From Benincasa hispida (taxonomy: Eukaryota > Streptophyta > Magnoliopsida > Cucurbitales > Cucurbitaceae), in assembly GCF_009727055.1 (NCBI RefSeq), contig NC_052357.1, positions 17,115,785-17,179,784 on the forward strand: 64,000 nt of DNA. The letters run 5' to 3'. Under the pieces are notes generated by a model. The model did not search any database. It was not told the origin of the DNA and was given only the letters and a program-made list of their open reading frames with translations. Below, piece after piece: positions 33,425-45,736 of this stretch (the stretch's first letter is position 1; each line of letters opens with the position of its first letter). The translations under genes and the position numbers were made by a program.

Positions 33425-33545
33425 ACTAATAGACATTGATAGATTTCGATTAACATTTGTGATTAATAGACACTCATAGAATTTGATCAATCTCTATCAA
33501 AGAAGATTAAATTTTGCTATTTTGTATAAATAGTTTCACTTATTT
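33424..33545. repeat. GATAGA-family MITE fragment
   Basis: ACTAATAGACATTGATAGATTTCG, then TTTGATCAATCTCTATCAAAG and AAATTTTGCTATTTTGTATAAATAG match the core and arm of the palindromic element at 19370-19555. Confidence 0.55.
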
Positions 33546-34585
33546 TCCTATTTTTGAAAAATCTCCCATAAAAATTGTGTAAGATGAGTTGTTTCTATTA
33601 TTTTATTTCTTCTAAAACGTTTTTCATATATGAAACTTTCAACTCATAATTAATGTGATTTAGATTTTGGTTTTTAGTTATACTTCAAATTGATTTTTTT
33701 TTTCTTTAGAGTTTGTCACTTAAAATGTTTCATAGAAGTTTACTTTTTAATGTCAACCAGAACATAATTCAACTAGTATAGTGTTGTATTATCAATCTTA
33801 AAGTTAAAGATTGGATTTTTCTATCCTATATATTGTATATAAAAAAAAAAATCATTTCTTAATGGCATTATTTTATTGCATTAAATATTTTACAATTAAT
33901 TCAATTATTTATTTATTTATTTTCTTCTGTCAAATTTTACTCAACAACATTCATCTACCATTATCGTTCATTTCTTCTTTCAACCACAATTGTCCTCCCT
34001 TTAATTTATGTTAACTAATATAGGTATGTTGGTATAACTTTTCAAATGTTTAATTTTAAAATTATTATTTTAGAGAAAAGTAAATTATTTGACCATTATT
34101 CAAAAAAGTTTTTGAAATACTTTTAAAATGTATTTTAAACCAGGATTATCAAAAGACTTTAAATAATAATGACTTTTTTAAAAAAAATATATTTTTTTCT
34201 TATCAATCCAAACCGATCCATATTTTACTATATTTTTTATATATACGGACAAAAATGATGATTTGACTGCTGCTACTTTAATTGTTACATAGTACAAATT
34301 CAATATTTTCTATATCATAATGATTCTTAATCTAATAATATTTATTGCAATTTGTAACTGTAGTATAATATAAACTCCATATGTTTATATTATATCCATT
34401 CAAACCCGATAGTGTTTCATTGTAGTTTGTAACTGTTGCATAATAATATGATATCAATTCAAACCCAATAGTGTTTCATTGTAGTTTGTAATTGTTGCAT
34501 AATAATTATCTCATATTTCTATATCATATGTATCAATTCTAATATGATAATAATTATTGCGGTTTGTAATTGTGTTATGTAAAGT
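33546..34585. other. AT-rich, no gene; ~59-bp tandem repeats near its end
   Basis: From about 34290 to 34575 a unit with TTCAAACCCRATAGTGTTTCATTGTAGTTTGTAA is repeated three to four times with period near 59 bases. The 67-codon frame at 33811-34014 is low complexity. Confidence 0.5.
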
Positions 34586-34985
34586 TTCAAAACAATGTTT
34601 AAATTAGTAAAGAAATATTCTTCATTTTGTAAACAAATTATTATTCTATTGAGAAATTTAACCACATTAATGTGTTTTATTATTTATGATTTATATTATA
34701 TTCATGACATTTTGTTATTTACTTTTTATGTTTATGAGATAATGAATTTAAATCCACCACTTATATTATTGTCCAATTCATATAGAAATGTGAAAATATC
34801 ATTGAAAATTTGATACCATAATAATTATACCTTAAAAATCCATTACGTGAGTGCATATGTTTTTAGCCTATTTAATGCAAATCGAAAAGTAAATTCATTG
34901 ACAATAAATTTGTTGCATACACTCATGAAGGTATGAAAGGATGACAAAGGAAGAAAATTGTTGGCCTTCGTCAATGTCAATTAAA
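34586..34985. repeat. Remnant of an upstream unit of the ERF-containing tandem array
   Basis: Aligns with 35615-36010 (end of segment X plus start of segment Y), sharing GTTTCAAAACAATGTTTAAATTA and TTGACAATAAATTTGTTG. It shows that a third unit once preceded the two described below and has mostly been deleted. Confidence 0.65.
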
Positions 34986-35880
34986 CCTATACGACAACAG
35001 TAAATGTGATAGATTCATAATTCCAAGTAAATATGATAAAAAATAATCCAATTGTATTTGACTAACGTGATCCATTATGATTGCTCTATCAATGAAATCT
35101 CATTACGACTACACCAATTTTCATTATAGATTGGTACATATGACCTTAATCTATAGAGTTTGTAAATTTTATTTTTGAATATATTGTAGTTTGTTAACTC
35201 TGACGTAATACATATATCCTGTATGTAATTTATATCATACAGAAAAAGTTGTGTTGACTGTCTATAATCTACAAGTATATTGATCCTCTCGTGTACTACC
35301 ATACACAAGTCACATCCTCTGCAGAGCTTTGAAGTCGTTGTCAATGGTAGAATATAACACAATTTAGAAATTGGTTACATACAATAGAATCTCATAGAAA
35401 CTAGTTTTTCTTAATAAATTTCTATTGTAAAACAAAAGTAATGTAAACAAAGCATCTTGTTTTAAAAAAAGTGTGGAGCATTATAGACTCATATTATTTT
35501 CGATTTTCTTGTGTTCTAAAAAATACTTCCAAGTGTTAAATGGACACATCGATAAAATATCACTACCATGAATATTTTTTAAAAAATTATAAAAGCTTCC
35601 AGACAAATCTTATTAAAAAAGTTTCAAAACAATGTTTAAATTAATAAAGAAATATTCTACACTTTTTAAACAAATTATTTTTTGTTGAGAAATTATTTAA
35701 CCCCATTAATATATTTATTATTTATGATTTATATTCCATTTATATTAATGACATTTGTTGTTTACTTTTCATGTTTTATCTATTTTTTTATGCTAATGAA
35801 TTTCAATCCACCACTTATCTCAATATCGAATCCATCTAGAAATGTGAAATATTGATGAGGTTGAAAATTTGATAGGATGA
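34986..35880. repeat. Tandem array, segment X copy 1
   Basis: About 85-90 percent similar by eye to 44936-45736, including the long CTTTGAAGTNGTTGTCAATGGTAGAAT block. Both copies keep a minus-strand frame of about 93-95 codons (35075-35362 and 44973-45254) with conserved Cys and Trp residues. It matches no protein I know and may be open only because the copies are young. Confidence 0.75.
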
Positions 35881-37987
35881 ATGTTATACCTAAAAGAAGA
35901 CCTAGCAAAATCCATTACGTAAATCCATATACGCTTGACAATAAATTTGTTGTACGCTCATGAAGGCATGAAAGGAGGACAAAATAACCAAATTGGTGGC
36001 CTTTTTCATTATCAATATTAAACCCATAATTGTTTATTTTGATTTTTTTCCGACTTGAAAGTTGTGGATGATATTGGATTATATTCGACAATTAAAATAT
36101 CTTATAACTTGTTAAAGTTAGAGCTTAGCTCAATAGTAACCTCATCCCTATAACTTATGCAACATAAAACTTCACGTTAGGTGAAAACTAATAAAAAAAA
36201 TTATAGTAATACGTGAGTACATACTATTTTCATTCAAATTATTTCAGTATAAAGGTCACTTACAATTCATAAATGCTTCTTGTATGGAATGGAAATAGTA
36301 AAGAAAATTGTTCATATTGTCGAGTATTAGATATTAGGGTGAGTTGCAAGCATGCCAAAATAAGATATAAGAATTAAGTTCATTTGTATACAATTTAAAT
36401 TTTACAAAAACAATTAAATCGGTCAGCCTAGTCCAATTTAAATGAGGTTTTAAATTGAAAAGTAAAAAATTCCCTCACTGATTCACTGATCTTATGGAAT
36501 TTGATTAGATTGCTATTTGATTGTTATGTGATTAATATTTGAATTTTATTTGATATTGATTGCTATACGATTATTTTCTAATTACTATTTGATTACTATC
36601 TGATATTAATTGCCGATTATATCGATTATCATCTGATTTTTACTTCACTTTCAATTACTTAAACTTTAGTTCTTCTTCTCTTTTACTTTTACACATTTTA
36701 TGATTGTAACTCTATTTTTCACTTCCCATTTCTTTTATTTTTACAGCAACTGATATACACCATCAAAAGAGAATCATGGTGATTGATTCTTCTCCTCCTC
36801 CTTCAATAGTTTAAGCAAGGAAGTTTAGTTTGATTGTTATCTAATTGATAATAATATTGATTGCTAACTGATTGTTGCCTGATTACTATTTGATACTTAC
36901 ACTTAAAGATATAGGTTGCTATTTAATTGCTGATTAATTACTGTTTGATTGCTATTTCATACGGATTATTATTAAATTATTATCTTATACCGATTTGTTA
37001 TTTGATTGCTATTTGATTTTAATTGTTATATAGTTGTCAATGATATCAATTGTTATCTGATGGTTGTCTGATTAGTTCAATATTGGTTATCAATAATACT
37101 AATTGTTGTCTGATTACTATCTAATACTAATTGTTATCTAATTATTATTTGATATTAATTGTCAACCATATCAATTGATATATGAATTTTGATTGATTAT
37201 TACTAGATATTTATTGCTATTTAATTGTTGTGTGATTATTATTTGATGATGATTATTAATGATACCAATTGCTATCTGATAGTTTTCTAGATATGATATT
37301 AACACTTAGAGATACTGGTTGCTATTTGATAAGGATTACTCTTTGACACTAATTGTTAATTAATTACTATCTTATTGTTATCTTGTATTGTGATTACTAA
37401 TGATACGTTGATGTACTATCTAATTATTGCCTAATGATTATTTGATCTTGATTGTAATATGATCACTAATGTTGCCTTATTATAATAAGGTACAATTCAT
37501 TGGGTGTATCATCTAATTAGGTGTCACTTAGCAATCTATTAAAATTGTCAAATTAAAATCAAATAACAATTACATTGATATATAAGTATATAATTATAAA
37601 AATGATAATCATATAGAAATCAAATATCAATAAAATAGCAATCATATGAAAATCAAAATAAGCAGTCACAACATAAATATTACTCAATATTAAACGAAAA
37701 TATGAACTAAAAAAGTCCAAATCAGACTCTTATTGATGAATCTACACTCCACAAACTCTTAAAATCACAGCAAAATCACATCAATATAATAAAAAAATGG
37801 ACATGGAAAAATAACAAAATAGAATCAAAGAACAGAATGATAAGTACCAAAAAAGAATCAATTATAAGAATGATAAATATCACTCGCCGATCTCATGCAT
37901 TCCTCTTTTCTATTCACCATAATTCACCATTTTTGCTACACGTTCTCTATGGCACAAATCCTTCATAATGATTTGTTTGTTGATATA
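35881..37987. repeat. Tandem array, segment Y copy 1 (non-coding part)
   Basis: Matches 50350-52416 along its whole length (shared GCAAAATCCATTACGTAAATCCATATA and ATGATTTGTTTGTTGATATAC blocks). From about 36480 to 37500 it consists of degenerate TTGATTGCTATNTGATTACTA short repeats. No coding frames. It leads directly into the ERF exon. Confidence 0.85.
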
Positions 37988-38114
37988 CAAGAGTATGGGT
38001 AGGCACCTTCGATTCTGCCAAAGACGCTGCATGTGCTTACGACAACACCACCATAACCCTTTCTGGCCCTAAAGCTAAAACTAATTTCCCTCTTCCTATT
38101 CCGAGATCGTTTTT

Positions 38115-38795
38115 TGTTGGGTGAAAATTTAACTTTCAAAACAAGAGGGAACCAACATTTTTAGTTGGAGAATCCCACATTAGAAAATTTGGTATTGGAA
38201 GTCTCCTTTATGTACTCCAATCTTGAAGTTTGGGTTTGGGCCCCAAGGGATACCCAAGTTTTGGAGGGAGTGAGGAGATAGACCAATGTGGGTTCGGTGG
38301 ACATCCCACATGCTCGTCACCGTCTGTCCAGTCGTGGCAAGGCGTGTATGTGTGATGATTAATTTTAATAAAAATATTCTACCCATTCTGTTTCATCTGC
38401 GCACGTTCTAAGGCGGAGAGCCTTTTTTGCTCCCTACGGTTTGACGTTGAAGGCCTATAAAGTCCTGGCCTTCAGAAGTTCGAAAAAGAATGATTCATTC
38501 TTCACTTATATCTTCATTTTTCTTCTCCTCCTCCATCTTAACTTTCGGAGTAGTGAGTTTAGAAAGGGTGTGTGTTCTAATCGGTAATGGTGCATTTCCG
38601 ATCGGGTTCTTTTGGCTGTTTTATCCTAGGGACGACGTGACAATTTTCATACCTGCTTACACACTTGAGCAAAGCCGCGAAACGTCTTAAAGAGAGCGAG
38701 CTTCACGACTCAGCCTATAACGAGTTTCTGTTTTACAGGTTTTGCTCTTCGCTTGACTGTCGTGCCTTGACGGTTTACTGTTCGTCGTTCTGAGG
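38115..38795 (+). repeat. 5' LTR of the 38-44 kb copia element
   Basis: Aligns with the 3' LTR from its first base to GTTCGTCGTTCTGA, but lacks about 110 bases present there (43388-43498) and lacks the last ~15 bases including the CCAACA end. No primer-binding site follows; gag starts within 40 bases, so the LTR end, primer site and leader have been deleted after insertion. Confidence 0.88.
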
Positions 38796-38798
38796 GTC

Positions 38799-40445
38799 TT
38801 GCCATTTCAAACAATTTTAAGACGATATGCCACATCATCAATGGCCCTCAGTAGCAACAATGACGTTATGATATTTGACCTCAACCGTCCCTTCCGGTTC
38901 GAAAGAGTGAACTTCAAGTGGTGGAAGCAAAAGATGTTGTTCTTTCTCACTGTCAAGAAAGTTGCCGATACTTGTACCAGAGTTAAGCTGATCGTCCCTT
39001 TAGAAGAATCAACTGAACAACAGATAAAAGAGGTTGTTGGCTGGGAGGAGAAAGACTTTCTTTGTAAGAATTTCATTTTAAATGGTTTGACTGAGGATCT
39101 GTATGACTACTACAGTACAATGAAGATAGCGAAGGAGGTCTGGGATGCCCTGCAAAAGAAGTATGACACCGATGAGGTTGGGTCGAAGAAATATGCTGTT
39201 AGCTGTTATCTTAAGTTCCAGATGGTGGATGACAAATCTGTGGAGGCCCAATCCCATGAACTCCAGAAGATAGCACACGAGATAATTACTGAACGTATGT
39301 CTCTAGATGAACAATTTCAAGTTGCTGTTATTATTGATAAATTGCTCCCTTTGTGGAAGGATTTTAAGAACACTTTGAAGCATAAGACCAAGGAGTTCTC
39401 TTTGGAGAGTCTTATAACCTGGCTAAAGATCGAGGAGGAAACTTGGAAGAAGGACCAAAGGGAGGAGGTGAACGCAGTACCTTGGAAACCCGCCTCTGTC
39501 ATGGTAAAACCTGACCAAAAATCTAAGGGGACAAAGAGGAAAGGTCAGAACCATGGCTCCAACAACCAAAACCAACAGAAAAAACAGAAGCCTTCTTTAG
39601 AAGAAACGGTACAGTTCCTCTGCTTTAATTATAATAAACCTGGGCACATGACTATGAACTATAGGAACAGGCGTCGTTCTGCTAGTCAGGTGAACCTGAC
39701 AGAAGAATCGTTAGTCGCCATTATCACAGAAGTAAATATGATCAGTGGTTGTGAAGGGTGGTGGATAGATACTGGTGCTACGCGTTATGTCTGTCACGAC
39801 TTTAGTCTATTTAAAAATTATACTGAAACTAAGGATAAGAATATTCTATTGGGAGATCACCACTCCACGAAAATTACTGGAACTGGTGGGGTGGAATTGA
39901 AGTTTACCTTTGGGAAGACCCTCACGTTGAAGGACGTTCTGCACACTCTGGAGATAAGAAAAAATTTGGTTTCAGGCTATCTCCTCAACAAAGTCGGGTT
40001 TACTCATACTATAGGGGCAGACATATATACCCTGACCAAACATAATGTATTTATAGGGAAAGGGTATGCAACTGAGGGAATGTTCAAATTAAATTTCGAC
40101 TTTAATAAAATGAAATCTTCTATGTATATGCTATGTTCTATGAATATTTGGCATGCTAAACTCTGTCATGTGAATAAGAATTTAATTAGTAACATGATTA
40201 GGCTGGAAATGATACCTAAGTTATCCACGAATAATTTTGATAAATGCAAGTATTGTAGTCAGGCTAAAATTACTAAAACTCTGCATAAATCTGTACTTAG
40301 GAATTTTGAGCCTCTAGATTTGATTCATTCTAATGTTTGTGAATTTGATGGCATTTGGACTAGGAACAGTAAAAGATATTTCATTACTTTTATTGATGAT
40401 AACTCTGATTTTACTTTTGTATACTTGCTGAAAAACAAAAGATGA
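38799..40445 (+). pseudogene. Copia gag-protease-integrase reading frame (548 codons, frameshifted end)
   Basis: Domains in order: gag (residues about 20-220, with the N-terminal FDLNRPFRFERVNFKWWKQK), basic linker, zinc knuckle remnant at 275-288, protease with DTGA at 324-327, pre-integrase zinc domain (WHAKLCHVNKNLI and CKYCSQAK) and the beginning of the integrase core. In the knuckle the second and fourth ligands are tyrosines (C275, Y278, H283, Y288), so zinc binding is lost. The first integrase acidic residue is asparagine (LIHSNVCEF; relatives have HSD). One extra A in the AAACAAAAGATGAT run near 40437-40441 shifts the frame and ends the ORF. No RNA or protein from it can be functional. 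Confidence 0.93.
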
Positions 40446-42540
40446 TGCTTTTGATGCCTTCAAACTTTTTGTTTCTGAAATAGAGAATCAGTTTAATAGA
40501 AATGTTAAAAAACTTCGTAGTGATAAGGGAACCGAGTATGACTCGGACAGTTTTAATGAATTCTTTAACTCACATGGAATAATACATGAAAAGACCGCAC
40601 CTTATTCTCTTGAAATGAACGGAAAAGCCGAAAAGAAAAATAGAACTTTAGCTGAGCTAGTAGTTACTATTTTACTTAGTTCAGGAGTTGCGTCTTATTG
40701 GTGGGGTAAAATCATCCTTACTGTGTGTTATGTCCTAAATAGAATCCTGAAATCTAAAAACAAAACTTCGCCTTACGAAATTCTCCAGAATAAGAAACCA
40801 AACTTTTCCTACTTTAGAACTTGGGGTTGTCTAGCCTTTGTAAGGATTCCACCTAAAAAGAAGAAAGTTGGTTAGTAGAGCTTACGAATATGTCTTTATA
40901 GGTTATGCCTTAAATAGTAAATCTTATAGGTTCTATGATCTAGGAAACCAAGTGATCATTGAGTGAAATGATGCCGACTTCTTTGAAGATATATTTCCTT
41001 TTAAATCAAAGAATAGTGGGGGCTCTGGATCAAGTGGTATAACCTTAGTTAGAAATCCTAACCCTAGAAAGGAAAATGACCTAGAACCTAGAAGAACCAA
41101 AGGAGCTAGAACCGCCAAAGATTTCGGAAATGACTTCCTGACCTACATTGTAGAAAAAGACCCTAAAGATCTGAGAACTGCCCTGTCCTCAGTAGATGGC
41201 AACCTATGGCAAGAAGCCATAAATGAAGAGATGGACTCACTTGAGTCAAATAGGACTTGGTACTTAGTAGATCTACCCCTATCCGTGTCTTTTTTTCTCT
41301 CGCTGCTCTTTATAACCTCGTAGTACATCAAATGGATGTAAAAACCACTTTTCTAAACGGTAAACTTGAAGACGAGATTTATATGGAACAACCTAAGGGT
41401 TTTGTTGTCCATGATCAAGAAAATAAGATGTGTAAATTAGACAATCTCTCTATGGACTAAAACAAACTTCTAAGCAATGTCATGAAAAATTTGACAACCT
41501 TATCCTATCTGAAGGTTTCAAGGTCAATGAAAGTGACAAATGCATCTACTATAAATTTGATAATAACCTGTGCACTATTTTGTGTCTATATGTAGATGAC
41601 TTATTGATCTTTGGGTCGAACTTGCACGTCATAAATGATGTAAAATCAATATTGAGTGTGAACTTCGACATGAAGACTTAGGAGAAGCTAGTGTAATCTT
41701 AGGCATAAAAGTAAATAGGTCTGAAAAGGGAATTTCTTTGGATCAATCTCACTATATAGAAAAGATACTAAAGAAATATAATTACTTTGAGTGTAAACCA
41801 GCATGTACTCCTTATGACCCTAGTGTCAAGTTGTTCAAGAACACTGGTGACAATGTTAATCAATCTGAGTATGCGAGCATCATAAGCAGTCTTAGATACA
41901 CTGCCGACTACACTAGGCCTAACATAGCTTACGCTGTAGGATTACTTTGCAGGTTTACAAGCAGACCTAGTAAAGAGCATTGGAATACTATAGAAAGGTT
42001 CATGAGATACTTGAAGAAAACCCAAAATCTAGGATTACATTATCAAAAGCTTTCTACTGTCCTGGAAGAGTTCAGCGATGCTGATTGGAACTCTCTTTCG
42101 GATGCTTCAAATGCTATAAGTGGCTATATCTTTAATATAGTTGGCGGGGCTGTCTCTTGATAGTCCAAGAAACAGACTATTTTAGCCCAATCTACGATGG
42201 AGTCAGAAATGATAGCACTAGCAACGACTAATGAAGAAGCAGGCTGGTTTAGAAGTCTGCTATCAGAGATTCCTTTATAGGAAAAGTCGGTACCAGCCAT
42301 ATTGATCCATTGCGATAATACTGCAGCGATCGCAAAAGTTTAGAACCGTTACTACAACGGAAAGAGACGTCAAATATGTCGTAACCACAATACCATTAGA
42401 GAGTTTCTCACTACTGGTACAATTAGAGTGAATCACATACAAACTAATGAAAATTTGGCAGATCCTTTGACGAAATGATTGACCAGAGAAAAGGTTTTCA
42501 AAACCTTAGAAAGAATGGGACTCATGCTTGTCGAAACATG
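40446..42540 (+). pseudogene. Copia integrase end, reverse transcriptase and RNase H, disrupted
   Basis: After the frameshift the reading continues DDAFDAFKLFVSEIEN, with the second and third integrase acidic residues in LRSDKGTEY and NGKAEKKNR. At about 41277 the sequence jumps from RTWYLVDLP to IRVFFSLAALYNLVVHQMD, skipping roughly 60 residues of the reverse transcriptase N-terminus. The YVDD active-site motif survives (about 41590). Frameshifts and stops follow near 41450 and 41680, and at 42157 (VS then two stops before SKKQ, where relatives have a Trp). The RNase H end (ENLADPLTK) is present. The element is inactive. Confidence 0.92.
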
Positions 42541-43105
42541 AATCACAATGAGGAAAAGCCAACCTATAGTCTGGAGATCCCAAGAAACAAGTTCAATGGG
42601 TAATAATTGATCACGAGTGATATATAGTGAATCATGCTAAACGAAACACAGAGTTCCATTCCTATGACTTAAAGTCTGGGCATGATATCTTGAAGCGTAA
42701 GAAAGGTTGAACTCAATTCTTAATGAGATTTATACTTGATGACAAGTGGGGTACCTAACTACAAGAGTACTCTTGATAGAATCACTTGTGTGAATGTGGA
42801 AGTGAGAGTCGCTTCCTATGGAGTTTTTAGGCAAACTCTCTAAAGCATTCGCTAAACCGAGATTCACGTGCTAGGCCTTAAAGCACGGACTTTCATACTA
42901 CACCCTAATAACACTTTATGTGAGATGCTATTAGAGATAGAGTTCAAAACCAAGGGTTACTTTAGTATATTCTGAATCATCTATACTATGTAAAGGTTCA
43001 AGTCGTAAAACACCTTTGCTTATGCATAGTGTTGTATAGACTGAAACTGCTTGATGAAAATCTTTTCTCTCTTTTTCTTTTTGTTTAAATTTCCAAGTGG
43101 AGGAT
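42541..43105 (+). other. Copia 3' non-coding region and polypurine tract
   Basis: No frames of note. AAGTGGAGGAT at 43095-43105 abuts the 3' LTR and is a suitable polypurine tract. Confidence 0.7.
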
Positions 43106-43921
43106 TGTTGGGTGAAAATTTAACTTTCAAAAAAAGATGGAACCAACCTTTTTGGTTGAAGAATCCCACATTGGAAAATTTGGTGTTGAAAGTCTCCTTT
43201 ATGTACTCCAATCTTGAGGTTTGGGTTTGGGCTCCAAGGGGTACCCATGTTTTGGAGAGAGTGAGGAGATAGACCAATGTTGGTGGACGTCGGTCCACAC
43301 GTGGCCGTTGCCCGCATCCGTCTGATCGTTCGGTCATGGTGAGGCGAGGCGTTGTGTGTGTCTGAGTGATTAATTTTAATAAAAAATATTATTTTATTTT
43401 TTTATTTGATTATTATTGTTTTTTTAACCCAAAAAAAAAGGAAACGGTCCGTTACGATCCATCCGCGTTCGTCCGCATGTTCCGTTTCGTTCGCCCATTC
43501 TGTTCCGTCCGCGCACGTTCTGAGGTGGAGAGCCTTTTTCGCTCCCTACGGTTCGACACTGAAGGCCTATAAAAGGCCTAGCCTTCAGTAGTTCGAAAAC
43601 GAACGATTCATTCTTCACTTATCACTTCATTTTTCCTCTCCTCCTCCATCTTAACTTTCTGAGTAGTGAGTTTAGAAAGGGTGTGTGTTCCGATCGGTAA
43701 CGGTGCATTTTCGATTGGGTTCTTTTGGCTGTTTTATCATGGGGACGACGTTGCAATTTTCAGACCTGCTTGCACACTTGGGCAAAGCCGTGAAATGTCT
43801 TAAAGAGAGCAAGCTCCACGACTCAGCCTATAATGAGTTTCTGTTTTGCAGGTTTTGCTCTTCGCTTGACTTTCGTGCCTTGACAGTTTACTGTTCGTCA
43901 TTCTGACTGTCGTTTCCAACA
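43106..43921 (+). repeat. 3' LTR of the 38-44 kb copia element (816 bp)
   Basis: TGTTGG...CCAACA ends. Contains GCCTATAAAAGG (43565-43576), a TATA box, about 20-30 bases before a likely transcription start; the 5' LTR has the weaker GCCTATAAAGTCC at the same place. Short open frames in both strands are shadows of LTR sequence. Confidence 0.92.
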
Positions 43922-44013
43922 TTTTTCGATTATCCTCCTTCTTACTCTCCTCATTTCGTCAACACTCCAGATCCCTTCTCGAATCCCCGATTTATATTAG
44001 ACCCACTTGATGG

Positions 44014-44935
44014 TGTTGACATTCAACATGCAGAAGCAATTAGGATCTTAAGCACTCTAATTCCATCAATTTAAGCAAACAAGCAAGCATGTTCAATAAG
44101 AGAAATAGGGTTTTGAAGTTATAGCTTTAAATAACTCCTCAAATCTTTAAATCTAACTCGAATCTTCACTCTAATCTTTGAAGACAACCACTTGATCTTC
44201 CCTACTATTCTCTAGAAGCTTTGATTGGATTGTGGGATAAAAAAATGAGATTGAATTTAGGGAGGATTAGAGAGAAAATCTAGTTTTAGTGTTCAAGGGT
44301 TGAAGAACCTTTCTTCAACTGAATTTTCAGGAAAAATTCCAATTGCATGTCTCTCTCTCTTAAGTTGGAATGAATTTGATCTATATCAAATTCAGCATGC
44401 CACTCTCTTTTCCCATAGTTTGATACGAAAACACTTTAATTCTTAGTGGGATTTTAATGTCCAAAGTGGGAAAACCCCATTCAGACTAATTTTCAATTTT
44501 AATTGAATTATAATGAATTTTATAGAATAAAATTCAAATTTAATTTAATTTTCCAAAAAAACAAACTAAAAAAAATTTGATTTAAATAAATAAATTTTTT
44601 ATAAAATTCAAAAAATAATTTTAAATAAAATTAATTTAGATAATTAATTAAAATAATTTAATATCCAATATTAAATTATTAAATCACCAATTCCATAATC
44701 ATGAATCCCTATTCATGTATTTAGGATTTAAATTAAATTTAAACACTATTCAATTTTCCAATTTCATTTAATTTGATAATTAAACGTGTAATTATATTGT
44801 ATATAATTATTTATTCCCTTAATTCGAATTTGAACCTTTCAAATTGACTCATCACACTATTCTAAGATTTAATCCATTTGTGAGCGAGTAGAGGGACCTA
44901 ATAGACCTATAGATCATAGGCTCCAAAGATCCATA
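44014..44935 (-). mobile_element. Copia LTR fragment at the end of tandem unit 1
   Basis: Matches 52629-53519 closely, starting TGTTGACATTCAACATGC right after the ERF remnant in both units. It breaks off at 44935 (CCAAAGATCC), where segment X copy 2 begins; the duplication junction is therefore inside this LTR. Confidence 0.85.
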
Positions 44936-45736
44936 ATCCCAAGTAAATGTGATCAAAAGTAATCCCATTTGGCTATTGTGGCCCATTAGATTGATTTATC
45001 AATGAAATTTCATTACGACTACACCAATTTTCATTATGAATTGGTAAACATAACCTTAATACATAGTGTTTGTAACTTTTATTTTGGAATATATTATAGT
45101 TTGTTAACTTTGACCTAATACAAATATCCTGTACGGAATTTATATCATATAGAAAAAGTTGTGTTGAGTGTTTATAATCTATAAGTATATTGATCCTCTC
45201 GTGTACTACCATGCACGAGTCACATCCTCTGCAGAGCTTTGAAGTAGTTGTCAATGGTAGAATGTAACAATTTAGAAATTGGTTACATACAATATAATAT
45301 ATTAGAAACTAGTTTTTCTTAATAAATTTCTATTCTAAAACAAAAGTAATGTAAACAAAGCATCTTGTTTTAAAAAAAGTGTGGAGCATTATAGACTCAT
45401 ATTGTTTTCGATTTTCTTATGTTATAAAAAATATTGAATGGACATATCGATAAAATATCGCTGCCATGAATATTTTTAAAAAAATTATTTTAGCTTCCAG
45501 ACAAATCTTATTAAAAATTTCAAAACAATGTTTAAATTAATAAATAAATATTCTACGATGAGAATTTTTTTTTAAACAAATTATTTTTTGTTGAGAAATT
45601 ATTCAAGCACATTAATATTTTTATTATTTATGATTTATATTATATTCATATTAATGATATTTTTTTAATTATTTTTTCATGATTTATCTAGTTTTTTATG
45701 CTATAATGAATTTCAATCCACCACTTATCTCAAGGA
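44936..45736. repeat. Tandem array, segment X copy 2
   Basis: Counterpart of 34986-35830. It breaks off at CCACTTATCTCAAG (45736), where the MULE begins. Relative to unit 1, about 55-60 bases on the other side of the MULE are missing before homology resumes at 50350. Confidence 0.8.

Larger units (their letters stand above)
38115..43921 (+). mobile_element. Ty1/copia element, 5.8 kb, two LTRs and target duplication, defective
   Basis: LTRs at 38115-38795 and 43106-43921 both start TGTTGGGTGAAAATTTAACTTTC; the 3' LTR ends GTTTCCAACA. The 5-bp target TTTTT is duplicated (38110-38114 and 43922-43926), and the paralogous locus at 52531-52550 shows the empty site with a single TTTTT (52537-52541). 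Internal order is gag, protease, integrase, reverse transcriptase, RNase H, i.e. copia. It has a frameshift, several stops, lost catalytic residues, a deletion inside reverse transcriptase and a missing primer site. Confidence 0.97.
37988..44013 (+). pseudogene. AP2/ERF transcription factor remnant, copy 1, split by a copia insertion
   Basis: From 37990 the frame reads [19 protein letters not shown] and on to [11 protein letters not shown]: the second half of an AP2 DNA-binding domain (alpha helix with AAxAYD, then the GxKAKxNFP end), as in ERF-class regulators. The reading frame then meets the copia LTR at 38115. After the 3' LTR and a 5-bp target duplication it continues at 43927 as DYPPSYSPHFVNTPDPF and is still open to 44013, where an old LTR begins. 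The first half of the AP2 domain and the start are missing; a possible intron acceptor CAAG stands just before R. Copy 2 at 52417 shows the uninterrupted order and the C-terminal part. Coding part: 37990-38114 plus 43927-44013. Non-functional. Confidence 0.88.

Noticed and set aside
43020..43618. Several 60-105 codon frames on both strands
   Set aside because: All lie in the copia 3' LTR.
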